A stretch of DNA of 53,450 bases from Porphyromonadaceae bacterium UBA7042 (GTDB lineage Bacteria; Bacteroidota; Bacteroidia; Bacteroidales; Muribaculaceae): positions 1 to 53,450 of the forward strand of contig DLAR01000023.1 of the NCBI GenBank assembly GCA_002494015.1. Reading direction: 5' to 3'. Each line of letters opens with the position of its first letter. Positions within the stretch are counted from its first letter, which is position 1. The position numbers and the translations under genes are program-made. Below, piece after piece: positions 31,475 to 40,218 of this stretch. Below the pieces are notes generated by a model, which ran no database searches, was not told the origin of the DNA, and saw only the letters and a program-made list of their open reading frames with translations.

Positions 31475-33583
31475 TTATCTGATTATTGCTTTTACCGGGC
31501 GTGAGTCAGCAGAGCGCAGGATGTAGAGACCCGGCTCAAGGAGCAGCGAGTGGCCCGAGGTGGACGCTACCGGCTGTCCGAGAGTGTTATAGGCGGTGAT
31601 GCCGCCGTTGCCCGATGTCATGACGGTGTTCCCGTTGACGGTTATTGCCGTTGACTCATTCGGGGTGTCGATGATGCCTGTGGTCTGAGCCGTAGTGAGC
31701 CGCATTGATGCGAGCTGCAGGTCGGCACCCGGACGCGGTGTGGCGAGTCTTATTACAGCCATGCCTGCGGGCAGACTGACGCTGCCTGTTTTGGTCGCCA
31801 CAAAATCCTGTGATGCAGGAAGTGTGACAGTCTGTCGTCCGTTGCCTGTTGAGCATTCCGATGTTTCGTTGCCGCGATGGGTAATCGTGATGTCATATTC
31901 TCCATCGGCGGGAATCAAGACTGTGTAATTCATCCAGTCGCCGGGTGCAAGGCCGTTGACCACGTTTTTCCCGTTGCTGACGGTGATGTTCATTCCTCGT
32001 CCGTCAGAACGGTAGTCGGTCTCGTAATTTCCTGAACAGGTGTGCCCGCTCGCGCAATCGCCGTGACGGTCATAATCGGCACAGTTTATTTCCTCGTCGG
32101 TCGTGTGGATACGGGGGACAAATTTCCCGTCGTCCCATCTTCCCGGATCGCCGGCCATATCGTTTTCACGGCGCTTTGTCAGTGTGCCCCATCCGGCCCA
32201 CTCGTATGCGTGGTTGCTATCCTTGCCATATCCTTCGCAGCCATAGTTTTCAATCATGAAGTCGCGGTATTTTTCGGTCCATTCCCATCGTTGCGGGTCG
32301 AGTCCGGCGCGCACGGCATAATGGGCGAGGGCGCATTCCCGGTTGCCTCCTCCCATGAAAGAGTCGCCGCGCCCCTTGGTCGACGGCGCTACCGATTCCC
32401 ACCTGCCGCTGCGTGACCGCACCTGATAAAACAACTCGGGATTTGCGGCCGCTTCATTTTCGTCGCGCGTATATCCGGCAGGTTCCCATGCCCCGGCAGG
32501 GTTCTCGATATGGCTGAGATTGTAGCGGAACGCCCATTCAAGTCCGGCGAGTATGCGGTTGTCAAGTTCGCCGTAAAGATTGTCGCCCTGATTCCATGCA
32601 ATCTCTGCGATGTCGACAAAGAGTCCCGTCCCCACCATTGCATGGTCTTGGTCGCGGCATGCTTCCTGTGATTGGCCGTTGGGGTAGATGTAGTAACGCA
32701 GTTGCTCGTCATATCCGTAGTCTTCCACCGTGTTTTCGCGGCCTGTAAGCTTGTATCCGAACATGAACGACGTTGTGTTGTCTCCGGCGGTCGGGTTGTC
32801 GGTGTCGAGAGGATAGGGGGTCGTTGATGTCACGGGCGGTCCTGCGACGTAGGGGAGGTCGTCAGTGCGGTGGGGCTGTCCTGTCAGATAACGGTAGGCC
32901 CGGTCATATATTTTTTCATTGTCAAGAAACACCCCCATCGCCATCATGGCGCGGGCGGCGAAAAGACCTTGGTTCCCAAACCGCGATGCGTCAAAATTGT
33001 AGATGTTCCAGTAGAAAGTGACATCATTTTCATCATCGTTGAGCGAATAATGGCTTTCGGGGACTTCGGTATCGCTGTAGCCGGGATAGACAAGCATATC
33101 CTTGAAACGCTGTTTGTCAGCCTCGGCCCATCCCGGATAGTCGCGCATCAGCTCGGCGGCCTCGATAAGGAGGTATATTTTCCCGTTGTCGAGCGCGGCG
33201 GTTCCGCGTGAGCTGGTGTTGGTGTACATGGAACTCCAGTTAAGTATTTTCACGACATTGTCGGCATAGGTGTTGTCTCCGGTGATGTGCCACAACAGTG
33301 CCATGTCGTGGGCGCGTCGGCCGTCATCGCCTATTGTCTGGTTGAATTTTCCCTCGGGAATAGATGTCCCTCGATTTCGTTCCACAAAGCGGGAGTAGTT
33401 AGAGTCCTTTAGTTTCAGGAACGTGGAGTAGTAGGGTTCCTGACGGGATTCAACCATCGCCCGCATACGGTCAAGGTCACTTTGGGAATATGTTGCTCCC
33501 GGGTGGACAAAATCGCGTCCTGTCGCCGGCGACAGGGATGTCAATGCAATAGAAATCGCGCAATATCTTAGAGTATGTTTCAT
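31475..33583 (-). CDS. Secreted alginate-lyase-superfamily polysaccharide lyase with CBM6-like and sorting domains
   Basis: A 702-residue exported enzyme. The signal peptide is MKHTLRYCAISIALTSLSPA. Residues about 60-400 resemble the alpha/alpha-toroid alginate lyase family (DGRRAHDMALLWHITGDNTY, TFYWNIYNFDASRFGNQGLFA, SQEACRDQDHAMVGTG). A CBM6-like beta-sandwich follows (GLAPGDWMNYTVLIPADGEY near 555), then a C-terminal sorting-domain-like tail (LEPGLYILRSADSRPVKAIIR). The substrate is unknown; alginate or another uronate polymer are possibilities. It is not in a SusC/SusD locus. The start codon and first codons are formed by the terminus of a mobile element (33571), so the original 5' end was probably replaced. 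Confidence 0.78.
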   Translation of the reverse strand: MKHTLRYCAISIALTSLSPATGRDFVHPGATYSQSDLDRMRAMVESRQEPYYSTFLKLKDSNYSRFVERNRGTSIPEGKFNQTIGDDGRRAHDMALLWHITGDNTYADNVVKILNWSSMYTNTSSRGTAALDNGKIYLLIEAAELMRDYPGWAEADKQRFKDMLVYPGYSDTEVPESHYSLNDDENDVTFYWNIYNFDASRFGNQGLFAARAMMAMGVFLDNEKIYDRAYRYLTGQPHRTDDLPYVAGPPVTSTTPYPLDTDNPTAGDNTTSFMFGYKLTGRENTVEDYGYDEQLRYYIYPNGQSQEACRDQDHAMVGTGLFVDIAEIAWNQGDNLYGELDNRILAGLEWAFRYNLSHIENPAGAWEPAGYTRDENEAAANPELFYQVRSRSGRWESVAPSTKGRGDSFMGGGNRECALAHYAVRAGLDPQRWEWTEKYRDFMIENYGCEGYGKDSNHAYEWAGWGTLTKRRENDMAGDPGRWDDGKFVPRIHTTDEEINCADYDRHGDCASGHTCSGNYETDYRSDGRGMNITVSNGKNVVNGLAPGDWMNYTVLIPADGEYDITITHRGNETSECSTGNGRQTVTLPASQDFVATKTGSVSLPAGMAVIRLATPRPGADLQLASMRLTTAQTTGIIDTPNESTAITVNGNTVMTSGNGGITAYNTLGQPVASTSGHSLLLEPGLYILRSADSRPVKAIIR

Positions 33584-33880
33584 AACAAATGTTAATCCAA
33601 AGAGGCTGACATGAGGATGATGTGACTTCATTCAGATATTAATTTCAAAATTTAGAGTATGTTTACTTTTGACTTATGTTAAGATTTATAGAAGATTTTC
33701 GAGCACGTTTTTAGATTTTGTGAAAGAGTTATGGGGTTCCATAATGACTGAACAAAAGCTTAAACCGGGCCGAAAAGGGCTATAAAGATTTCATAAAGTT
33801 AAAAGTAAACATACTCTTAGAGGATGTTTTATATAACTGCTTTTGTCGCACCCGTTCTCACTTATCTTTTTTTTGGATAA
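33571..33880 (+). mobile_element. Older family-A-like element, interrupted by a family-B MITE
   Basis: The left end is GAGTATGTTTCATAAC at 33571, preceded by TTA (33568-33570). About 40 nt in, 33599-33653 aligns with family A (compare 15861-15915), including AGATATTAATTTCAAAATTT. The alignment resumes after the inserted MITE at about 33820 (GAGGATGTTTTATATAAC, then CACCCGTTCTCAC against ACCCGTTTTCAC in the 15821 copy). The right terminus is decayed near 33880 and lacks a clear inverted repeat. Coordinates of the right end are approximate. Confidence 0.55.
33655..33816 (+). mobile_element. 162-bp MITE, family B, copy 1
   Basis: The terminal inverted repeats of about 22 bp start GAGTATGTTTACTTTT at each end. 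TTA duplications flank it (33652-33654 and 33817-33819). It differs from copy 2 at 39290 at about 11 of 162 positions by eye and lies in the same orientation. Internally it holds TTATGG-GGTT-CCATAA, a small stem-loop, and a 13-codon frame MTEQKLKPGRKGL. It is inserted inside a family-A-like element, so it is the younger insertion. Confidence 0.85.
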
Positions 33881-33966
33881 ATTCGTTTATATGGCTGATT
33901 CTACTCAATGATGCTATGGAAATGAACGTTTGTGACACTGTTTTTTTATCGAGGAATCCATTATGG

Positions 33967-34006
33967 CATACAAGAAAGCGGCGGTGAATAAAAACTTCAC
34001 CGCCGC
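33967..34006 (-). terminator. Intrinsic terminator of gdhA
   Basis: 11-bp arms GCGGCGGTGAA (33978-33988) and complement (33996-34006), followed on the minus strand by TTTCTT. It lies 28 bp after the gdhA stop. Confidence 0.8.
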
Positions 34007-34034
34007 CTGACTATTGTACAGTAATTGGCCTGAA

Positions 34035-35372
34035 TCAGATGATGCCCTGTCCCATCATGGCATTAGCCACTTTCATGAAACCGGCGATGTTGGCGCCCTT
34101 CATGTAGTTGATGTAGCCGCCTTCTTCGGTGCCGTACTTGACACACTGGGTGTGGATGTCGCGCATGATCATGTGGAGTTTCTCGTCAACTTCTTCGGCA
34201 CTCCACTGGAGGTGCATTGCGTTCTGGCTCATTTCGAGGCCCGAGGTGGCAACGCCGCCTGCGTTGACAGCCTTGCCGGGGGCGTAGGTTGTTTTTGAAG
34301 CGAGGAAAGTGTCGATAGCCTCGGGGGTGCAACCCATGTTGGAAACTTCGGCAACGAGTTCCACGCCGTTGGCAACGAGTGCTTTTGCATCTTCGCCGTC
34401 AACCTCGTTCTGGGTGGCGCAGGGGAGGGCGATGTCTACTTTCTGTTCCCAAGGCTTGCGGCCGGGGAAGAATGTAGCGTTGGGATATTTCTCGGCATAG
34501 GGAGCCACGATGTCTTCGCCTGTCGCACGGAGATAAAGCATATAGTCGATTTTGTCGCCCGAGATTCCGTCTGGGTCATAGATATAGCCGTCGGGACCCG
34601 AGATGGTGACAACTTTGGCTCCGAGCTCGGTAGCTTTCAGGGCCGCTCCCCAAGCCACGTTGCCGAATCCCGAGATGGCGACAGTCTTCCCTTGGATAGT
34701 GTCGTTTTTCTCGGCGAGCATACTCTGCACAAAATAGAGTGCGCCGAAACCGGTTGCCTCGGGGCGGATGCGTGAGCCGCCGAAGTCAAGGCCCTTGCCG
34801 GTGAATGTTCCGTCGTGCTCGTTGACAAGGCGTTTGTACATTCCGTACATGTAGCCTACTTCACGGCCGCCGACACCGATGTCACCTGCGGGCACGTCGC
34901 GGTCGGGCCCGAGGTTTTTCCACAATCCGAGGATGAATGCCTGACAGAAACGCATGATTTCTGCATCGCTTTTGCCACGGGGCGAGAAGTCGCTGCCGCC
35001 TTTGGCTCCGCCCATAGGGAGGGTTGTCAGAGCGTTCTTGAATGTCTGCTCGAAACCAAGGAATTTGAGAATCGAAAGGTTTACAGATGCGTGGAAACGG
35101 ATGCCGCCCTTGTATGGGCCGATGGCATTGTTGAACTGGACGCGGTAGCCGATGTTGGTCTGCACGTCGCCACGGTCGTCAACCCATGTCACGCGGAATG
35201 TCACGATGCGGTCAGGCTCGACCATGCGCTCGATAATGCGTGCCTTTTCAAACTCGGGATGCTGGTTGTAGACATCCTCGACACACATCAACACTTCCTT
35301 TACTGCTTGGAGATACTCTTTTTCTCCCGGATGCTTGGCCTCAAGGGCACTCATGATGTTGTTAATATCCAT
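34035..35372 (-). CDS. gdhA: Glutamate dehydrogenase, hexameric NADP-type
   Basis: A 445-residue enzyme that interconverts 2-oxoglutarate plus ammonia and glutamate. GPYKGGIRFHASVNLSILKF (near residue 85) and the catalytic Lys in LPMGGAKGGSDF (near 120) are visible, followed by a Rossmann domain with AISGFGNVAWG (near 236). The length of about 445 is that of the small hexameric, usually NADP-dependent class. A -7 element TATATTTG lies on the minus strand at 35433-35426, with the nearest TTTG 24 nt upstream, a looser fit. It stands alone with its own terminator. Confidence 0.95.
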   Translation of the reverse strand: MDINNIMSALEAKHPGEKEYLQAVKEVLMCVEDVYNQHPEFEKARIIERMVEPDRIVTFRVTWVDDRGDVQTNIGYRVQFNNAIGPYKGGIRFHASVNLSILKFLGFEQTFKNALTTLPMGGAKGGSDFSPRGKSDAEIMRFCQAFILGLWKNLGPDRDVPAGDIGVGGREVGYMYGMYKRLVNEHDGTFTGKGLDFGGSRIRPEATGFGALYFVQSMLAEKNDTIQGKTVAISGFGNVAWGAALKATELGAKVVTISGPDGYIYDPDGISGDKIDYMLYLRATGEDIVAPYAEKYPNATFFPGRKPWEQKVDIALPCATQNEVDGEDAKALVANGVELVAEVSNMGCTPEAIDTFLASKTTYAPGKAVNAGGVATSGLEMSQNAMHLQWSAEEVDEKLHMIMRDIHTQCVKYGTEEGGYINYMKGANIAGFMKVANAMMGQGII

Positions 35373-35501
35373 AATATATATAGGTATTATGATTGGGTTT
35401 TAATTATGTTAGTTCTGTCACACCGCAAATATAGCGATTATATTTCATTGGCCGATACAAAAAACGGCATTATTTTTTATGTTAAATAACATAGTTGCAA
35501 T

Positions 35502-35549
35502 GGCAAAAAGAAAGCCGCCGCAGCCGAGTGAAACGGCTGGCGGCGGCTT
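35502..35549 (-). terminator. Intrinsic terminator of the par-DUF5683-transglycosylase run
   Basis: A very stable hairpin, AAGCCGCCGC...GCGGCGGCTT with an internal AGCCG/CGGCT extension (35512-35549), followed on the minus strand by TTTCTTTTT. It lies 49 bp after the transglycosylase stop. Confidence 0.9.
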
Positions 35550-35597
35550 ATGTGTCAATTTGCAATGAAAATTGTGTGACTCCTTTCCTTTGAGGCG

Positions 35598-37370
35598 TTA
35601 ACGGCGACGGCGTGATTTCTTCTTGGTCGAGGACTTGGCGCCTGAAGATTTCTTGGCCGGGATTTTAAGAGTCTGTCCTATGTTGATGCGGGTATCGCTT
35701 TTTTTCATGCCGTTGGCGGCTTGAATGTCAGAGACTGTCGTTCCAAACTTCTTGGCAAGTCGGTCAAGCGAGTCGCCGCTTCTTACTTTGTAGCTGGTAG
35801 TTTTAGGTGTGCTTGCCTTTTTGGTGTTTTTGTTTTGCTGGGCCTGAACGCGCTCTTTGCGAGTCTGTTTGGATGCCTGCGAAGCGTCGGCATTGGTCGA
35901 TGCCGGTTTGCGGGTGGCCCCGCCGGTGACGGTGACAGGATTTTTCTTTTCGGCAGCAGCGGCTACAGGAGCGGTAGCGGCGATTTCCTCACGTTTTACA
36001 ACGGCTACTTCCTCGGGCGCCATGCGCTCATATATCTCGATGACAAGCTCGTCGCCTTCCTTGACTTTGCCACGACGCAGGTGGTTCCAGCGCTTGATGT
36101 CGGTTGCCGAGACGCCATACTGGCGGGCAATGTCTCGGATGTTCTCGCCGCGTGTCACCACATGGGTCTTTCTCACCATTTGCTCGGTCAGGAGTGCCAC
36201 TTCCTTGTTGTCGCCGGCATTGGTTGACTGCTGCTGCATCATGGCAAGGTTGGCGTCACCGTTGTCGCTCACGATGACAGGGGCAGATGATTCGCCCGGC
36301 TCGACGCGGGTGCGGCGCGCATACAGGGGCGCGTCATATTCGAGAATCACCGGTTCGCTCATTACATAGCTGAGACACTGCTGCTTGGGTAGCGTCAGTG
36401 TATAGGGGCGGTAGTCACCCGGGATGATGTCGCCGAGAAACTGGGGGTTAAGCATCTTGATTTCCTCGACAGGGATGTTGAGGATGGCGGCTATCTGATT
36501 GAAATGGACATATTTGTTTACAACGATAGTGTCAGTGATGAGCTGTCGTTTGACAACCGTCGGGCGTATCCCGTGGTTGCGATAATAGTTCATCACATAG
36601 TTGGCTGCGATAAACGCAGGGACATATCCTCGGGTCTCCGAGGGGAGATATTCGTAGATTTCCCAGAAATCCATCTTGTCGGTTCCTCCGGCACGGCGGA
36701 TGGCCTTGTTCACATTGCCCGGTCCGCAGTTGTAGGCAGCAATGGCCAGTGACCAGTCGTGGTAGATTTCATAGAGCTGTTTAAGGTATTTGGCTGCGTT
36801 TCGGGATGACATGACCGGGTCGCGGCGCTCGTCGACAAGCGAGTTGACCTCCATTCCCAGTCCTTTGGCGGTTGCAGGCATGAACTGCCACAGTCCGGCA
36901 GCTCCGGCACGGGAAATGGCGTTGGGGTTGAGCGCGCTTTCAATGACCGGGAGATACTGTAGCTCAGTGGGCATCCCTTCTTTCAGCAGTTCTTCAAGGA
37001 AGATGTTGCCGTAATAGTTGTGAAGTGCAAGCATGTCGGCAACAAGGCCGCGTTTCTTGACAAGGTACATGTCAATGAATTTCCCCACGATGGAATTGTA
37101 GGGCATTTCGATGACTGTCGGGAGCTTGGCGAGACGCTGCTCATACTCGGTCGCCGTGCCGGTAGTGGCGGCTTTTGACTCGGTGTCGGGGGCGATGTAG
37201 TTGAGGATATAGAAGTTTTCTTCAAGTTCGCGGGTCTTTGTCTCGAAACTTTCAGGGGCAATGACGTTGTCGTCGGTAATTGAGTGCTTGATGTCGAGTA
37301 TCGACGGGGCCCCCCATGATGAGAAAGCAACGGAGCAGCCGAGCAGGAGAGTTGTAATCGTTTTTTTCAT
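35598..37370 (-). CDS. MltD-like lytic transglycosylase with two LysM domains
   Basis: A 590-residue exported enzyme with signal peptide MKKTITTLLLGCSVAFSSWG. The SLT domain holds the catalytic Glu in YLPVIESALNP (near residue 142), then GLWQFMPATAKGLG and SLAIAAYNCGPGNVNKAI. LysM repeats follow at about 405-450 (VTRGENIRDIARQYGV) and 526-573 (KVRSGDSLDRLAKKFGT), ending in a basic tail. It cleaves peptidoglycan to 1,6-anhydromuropeptides while bound to the wall. It is the last gene of the parA-parB-DUF5683 run. In several Bacteroidales a RelA/SpoT gene follows here; in this window gdhA does. Confidence 0.9.
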   Translation of the reverse strand: MKKTITTLLLGCSVAFSSWGAPSILDIKHSITDDNVIAPESFETKTRELEENFYILNYIAPDTESKAATTGTATEYEQRLAKLPTVIEMPYNSIVGKFIDMYLVKKRGLVADMLALHNYYGNIFLEELLKEGMPTELQYLPVIESALNPNAISRAGAAGLWQFMPATAKGLGMEVNSLVDERRDPVMSSRNAAKYLKQLYEIYHDWSLAIAAYNCGPGNVNKAIRRAGGTDKMDFWEIYEYLPSETRGYVPAFIAANYVMNYYRNHGIRPTVVKRQLITDTIVVNKYVHFNQIAAILNIPVEEIKMLNPQFLGDIIPGDYRPYTLTLPKQQCLSYVMSEPVILEYDAPLYARRTRVEPGESSAPVIVSDNGDANLAMMQQQSTNAGDNKEVALLTEQMVRKTHVVTRGENIRDIARQYGVSATDIKRWNHLRRGKVKEGDELVIEIYERMAPEEVAVVKREEIAATAPVAAAAEKKNPVTVTGGATRKPASTNADASQASKQTRKERVQAQQNKNTKKASTPKTTSYKVRSGDSLDRLAKKFGTTVSDIQAANGMKKSDTRINIGQTLKIPAKKSSGAKSSTKKKSRRRR

Positions 37371-37386
37371 TGCAAAATCACATTTT

Positions 37387-38229
37387 TTAAAAGTTTAACG
37401 CCCATTGCACGCCCACACCCGGGAGCCGGGAACGGGAGTCGGGAATCAATGCGGGGGTCACCTGCATCGACAGTTCGGGAGATATGTCAAAATGGGCAAG
37501 CGATGCGTCGACATAGGCATCGACCATCGCGATAAGGTAGACTCCTACCATACATATTATACACAGGTCACGGTTGCGCCGGTAATAGTCCTTGCGGGCC
37601 TTCAGCGTGTTGGTGAGCCACGTCTTGTCGAGGTCTTCCTCCTTCACGGTGGAGGGGAAGAAGTCCATGTAGCTTTTGGTCGACGGGTCGTTGTCCATGA
37701 TGTCGGCATAGGCGCGTGTATAGTCGCGGAGCATACCGTTGTTCCACGACGTGGCATATCCGAGACCCATAAAGCCTCCCACCACGATGGGGAGTTTCCA
37801 GTACCGGCGGTTGTAAAGCTGTCCGAGGCCGGGACACAGTGCCGACAGCCATACGGCGCGCGTCGCGTCGGGGTTGAAGATATATTCCCTTTCCTGCGCC
37901 TCTGTTTCGCGTGCCTCGGCGTCGGCCACGAGGTCGGGCGGCATTATGACATCAAGCGTGTCAATGGGCACCGCTGTCGTGTTGCCTTCGACAGTCGACA
38001 GGGAATCGACAACGACTTCTGCCGGCGATGCAATAGGGTTGCCGATGACGATACTGTCGGGCAATTCCGTAACTTGTGTCGCCGGACGGCGCGGTGGACG
38101 GACCGGTTTTATCGGAGTTGCTGAAAAAATGTTAAAAGGACACGTCAGCATGAAAATCAACATGCCGACGAGTGCCGCCGTGGCTGAGAGAGAACGTTTG
38201 GAATTAATGTCCGACTGATCTATCTTCAT
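37387..38229 (-). CDS. DUF5683 membrane protein
   Basis: A 280-residue protein with an N-terminal hydrophobic segment (AALVGMLIFMLTCPFNIFS) and a proline-rich linker. A conserved core follows, with LCPGLGQLYNRRYWKLPIVV near residue 133 and a second hydrophobic segment CIICMVGVYLIAMVDAYVDA near 225. The GQLYN...WKLP pattern identifies the DUF5683 family, found beside parB in many Bacteroidales. The function is unknown; the context suggests envelope or chromosome-segregation coupling. It lies 62 bp after parB and 16 bp before the transglycosylase. Confidence 0.85.
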   Translation of the reverse strand: MKIDQSDINSKRSLSATAALVGMLIFMLTCPFNIFSATPIKPVRPPRRPATQVTELPDSIVIGNPIASPAEVVVDSLSTVEGNTTAVPIDTLDVIMPPDLVADAEARETEAQEREYIFNPDATRAVWLSALCPGLGQLYNRRYWKLPIVVGGFMGLGYATSWNNGMLRDYTRAYADIMDNDPSTKSYMDFFPSTVKEEDLDKTWLTNTLKARKDYYRRNRDLCIICMVGVYLIAMVDAYVDASLAHFDISPELSMQVTPALIPDSRSRLPGVGVQWALNF

Positions 38230-38291
38230 GAGGTAATTGGGTGGCTGTCAAGGCGGTGAGCGCGTCGACGGCCTCCTTTACGATTAAATTT

Positions 38292-39191
38292 TCAGCAATC
38301 TTGCTGTTTTATAGTGTCAAAGATAGTAATTAATTTCTCAAGTTCAGCCTCATTTTTGAACGGAAACGTGATTTTTCCCTTTCCCGAGCGGTCAACCGAG
38401 AATCCGACAGGGGTATTGAACCGCTGCGATAGATGATTCTTTAAAATATCAAAATCTTTGTTAGAAAATCTGTCGGCAGGCTTTTTGTCATCGGGATTGA
38501 CACCCTGTTCGGCCATTTCCTTGTATTTCTTGGCCATTTCCTCCACGTTGCGCACTGTGAGTCCCCGGCGCAGGGTCTCGTTATAGAGTTTCAGTTGAAG
38601 CGTCGGGTCGTCAAGAGTCAGCAATGCCCGGGCGTGGCCCATGTCCACGCGTTTGTCGCGCAGGCCGAGCTGAACCTCGGCGGGGAGTTTCAGCAGTCTT
38701 AGGAAATTGGCGATAGTCGCACGTTTTTTCCCTATGCGCTCGCTCAGCCTCTCTTGGGTGAGGTTATACTGGTCAATAAGTTTCTTGAATGTCAGGGCGA
38801 TTTCGATGGCGTTGAGGTCCTCGCGCTGGATATTCTCTATGAGGGCCATCTCGGTCAGCTCGGCGTCGTTGGCCGTGCGGATGTAGGCCGGCACGCTTGT
38901 CAGGCCGGCCATGATGGCGGCACGGTAGCGTCGTTCGCCCGCTATAATCTGGTAGGTGTCGGCTCCGATTTTGCGCAGCGACAGCGGCTGGATGATGCCG
39001 AGTTCGCGTATCGAGCGGGCGAGTTCCTCAAGAGCCTCCTCGTCAAATATCGAGCGTGGCTGGTCAGGGTTGGGGGTAATGCGGTCAATAGCTATATCGT
39101 TGATTGCCGATGAGCCGCGGGCCGGGGTGTCGTCCATCGAGATGAGCGAGTCAAGGCCGCGTCCGAGAGCGGGGCGTTTGGGTACTGACAT
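38292..39191 (-). CDS. parB: Chromosome-partitioning protein ParB
   Basis: A 299-residue ParB/Spo0J CTPase that spreads from parS sites. The N-terminal domain contains PNPDQPRSIFDEEALEELA (near 37), IIAGERRYRAAIMAG (near 83) and ALIENIQREDLNAIE (near 116), with a central helix-turn-helix (ERIGKKRATIANFLRLLKLP near 156). The C-terminal dimerisation region is short. No exact parS palindrome was seen in the window. A 162-bp MITE separates it from parA, where the two genes would normally be close. Confidence 0.94.
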   Translation of the reverse strand: MSVPKRPALGRGLDSLISMDDTPARGSSAINDIAIDRITPNPDQPRSIFDEEALEELARSIRELGIIQPLSLRKIGADTYQIIAGERRYRAAIMAGLTSVPAYIRTANDAELTEMALIENIQREDLNAIEIALTFKKLIDQYNLTQERLSERIGKKRATIANFLRLLKLPAEVQLGLRDKRVDMGHARALLTLDDPTLQLKLYNETLRRGLTVRNVEEMAKKYKEMAEQGVNPDDKKPADRFSNKDFDILKNHLSQRFNTPVGFSVDRSGKGKITFPFKNEAELEKLITIFDTIKQQDC

Positions 39192-39289
39192 ATTAAGGTG
39201 AGATTGATATAGTGAAGTTAGGAGGTGTTAATTGTTGAAATCTATAAGGCCGGTTCTGAAACGCATCTTTAAGTGTAAACATACTCTAA

Positions 39290-39451
39290 GAGTGTGTTTA
39301 CTTTTGACTTGTGTTAAGATTTAGAGAAGATTTTCGAGTTCATTTTTAGATTTTGTGAAAGAGTTATGGGGTTCCATAATGACTGAACAAAAGCTTAAAA
39401 TTAGCCGAAAAGGACTATAAAGATTTCATAAAGTTAAAAGTAAACATACTC
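39290..39451 (+). mobile_element. 162-bp MITE, family B, copy 2
   Basis: The ends are GAGTGTGTTTACTTTT and the complement of GAGTATGTTTACTTTT; TAA duplications flank it (39287-39289 and 39452-39454). Orientation and length are as in copy 1, with about 93 percent identity by eye. The internal short frame reads MTEQKLKISRKGL. It lies between parB and parA, and its last base plus the target triplet form the parA stop codon. Immediately left, 39277-39286 is another outward end AAACATACTC, so two insertions abut at the same triplet. Confidence 0.85.
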
Positions 39452-40218
39452 TAAGCCTTGTTGCGGGCGATGATTTCGCGGGCGAGGGCGATGTGGGCGG
39501 TCGCGCCTCTACTCTCGGGATCATAGAGCAGGGCCGGGAGTCCGTGGCTCGGAGCCTCGCTCAGCCTGATGTTGCGGGGGATGACCGTGTCAAAAACCAT
39601 TGACGAGAAATGGCCTTTGAGTTCCTCATAAATCTGATTGGCGAGGCGCAGGCGCGCGTCATACATCGTCAGCAGGAACCCTTCGATTTCAAGCGACGGA
39701 TTGAGCTTTGACTTGATGATGCGTATCGTGTTGAGCAGTTTGGTGATGCCTTCGAGCGCAAAGTATTCGGCCTGCACGGGGATGATGACCGAGTTGGCGG
39801 CAGTCAGGGCGTTGACGGTAATCAGTCCGAGCGACGGCGAGCAGTCGATGAGGATGTAGTCATAGTCATCCATGACGGCGGCGATGGAGCGTTTCATGAC
39901 ATTTTCGCGCTCGGGTTTGCCGATAAGCTCGATTTCGGCACCGGCGAGGTCGATGCGCGACCCCACGAGGTCGAGACCCTCGCAGCACGTTGCCACCTGC
40001 GACCCCGCCATAGGGTAGTCGTCGACAAGACATTCATAAATGGACGAAGTCATCGACTTTGGGTCGATGCCGTAACCCGAGGTCGAGTTAGCCTGAGGGT
40101 CTGCGTCGATGATCAGTGTCTTTTTGCCTTCTGAGGCAAGCGAAGCTGCAAGATTGATGGTGGTCGTGGTTTTTCCTACACCGCCCTTCTGATTTGCAAT
40201 AGCAATGATTTTGCCCAT
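39451..40218 (-). CDS. parA: Chromosome-partitioning ATPase ParA/Soj
   Basis: A 255-residue deviant Walker ATPase: KGGVGKTTTTINLAASLA (near residue 11), DADPQANSTSGYG (near 39) and DYILIDCSPSLGLITVNAL (near 115). It forms nucleoid-bound gradients that position ParB-parS complexes. The length is normal for chromosomal ParA. The TAG stop spans the boundary with MITE copy 2, but the flanking sequence shows that the same stop would exist without that copy because an element end already abutted it. Confidence 0.95.
   Translation of the reverse strand: MGKIIAIANQKGGVGKTTTTINLAASLASEGKKTLIIDADPQANSTSGYGIDPKSMTSSIYECLVDDYPMAGSQVATCCEGLDLVGSRIDLAGAEIELIGKPERENVMKRSIAAVMDDYDYILIDCSPSLGLITVNALTAANSVIIPVQAEYFALEGITKLLNTIRIIKSKLNPSLEIEGFLLTMYDARLRLANQIYEELKGHFSSMVFDTVIPRNIRLSEAPSHGLPALLYDPESRGATAHIALAREIIARNKA

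Larger units (their letters stand above)
33584..34034 (+). other. Gap between the lyase and gdhA, mostly mobile-element sequence
   Basis: A 451-bp non-coding stretch. From left to right it holds a degraded family-A element with a nested family-B MITE (to about 33880), about 90 bp in which I see nothing, and the gdhA terminator (33967-34006). Confidence 0.6.
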
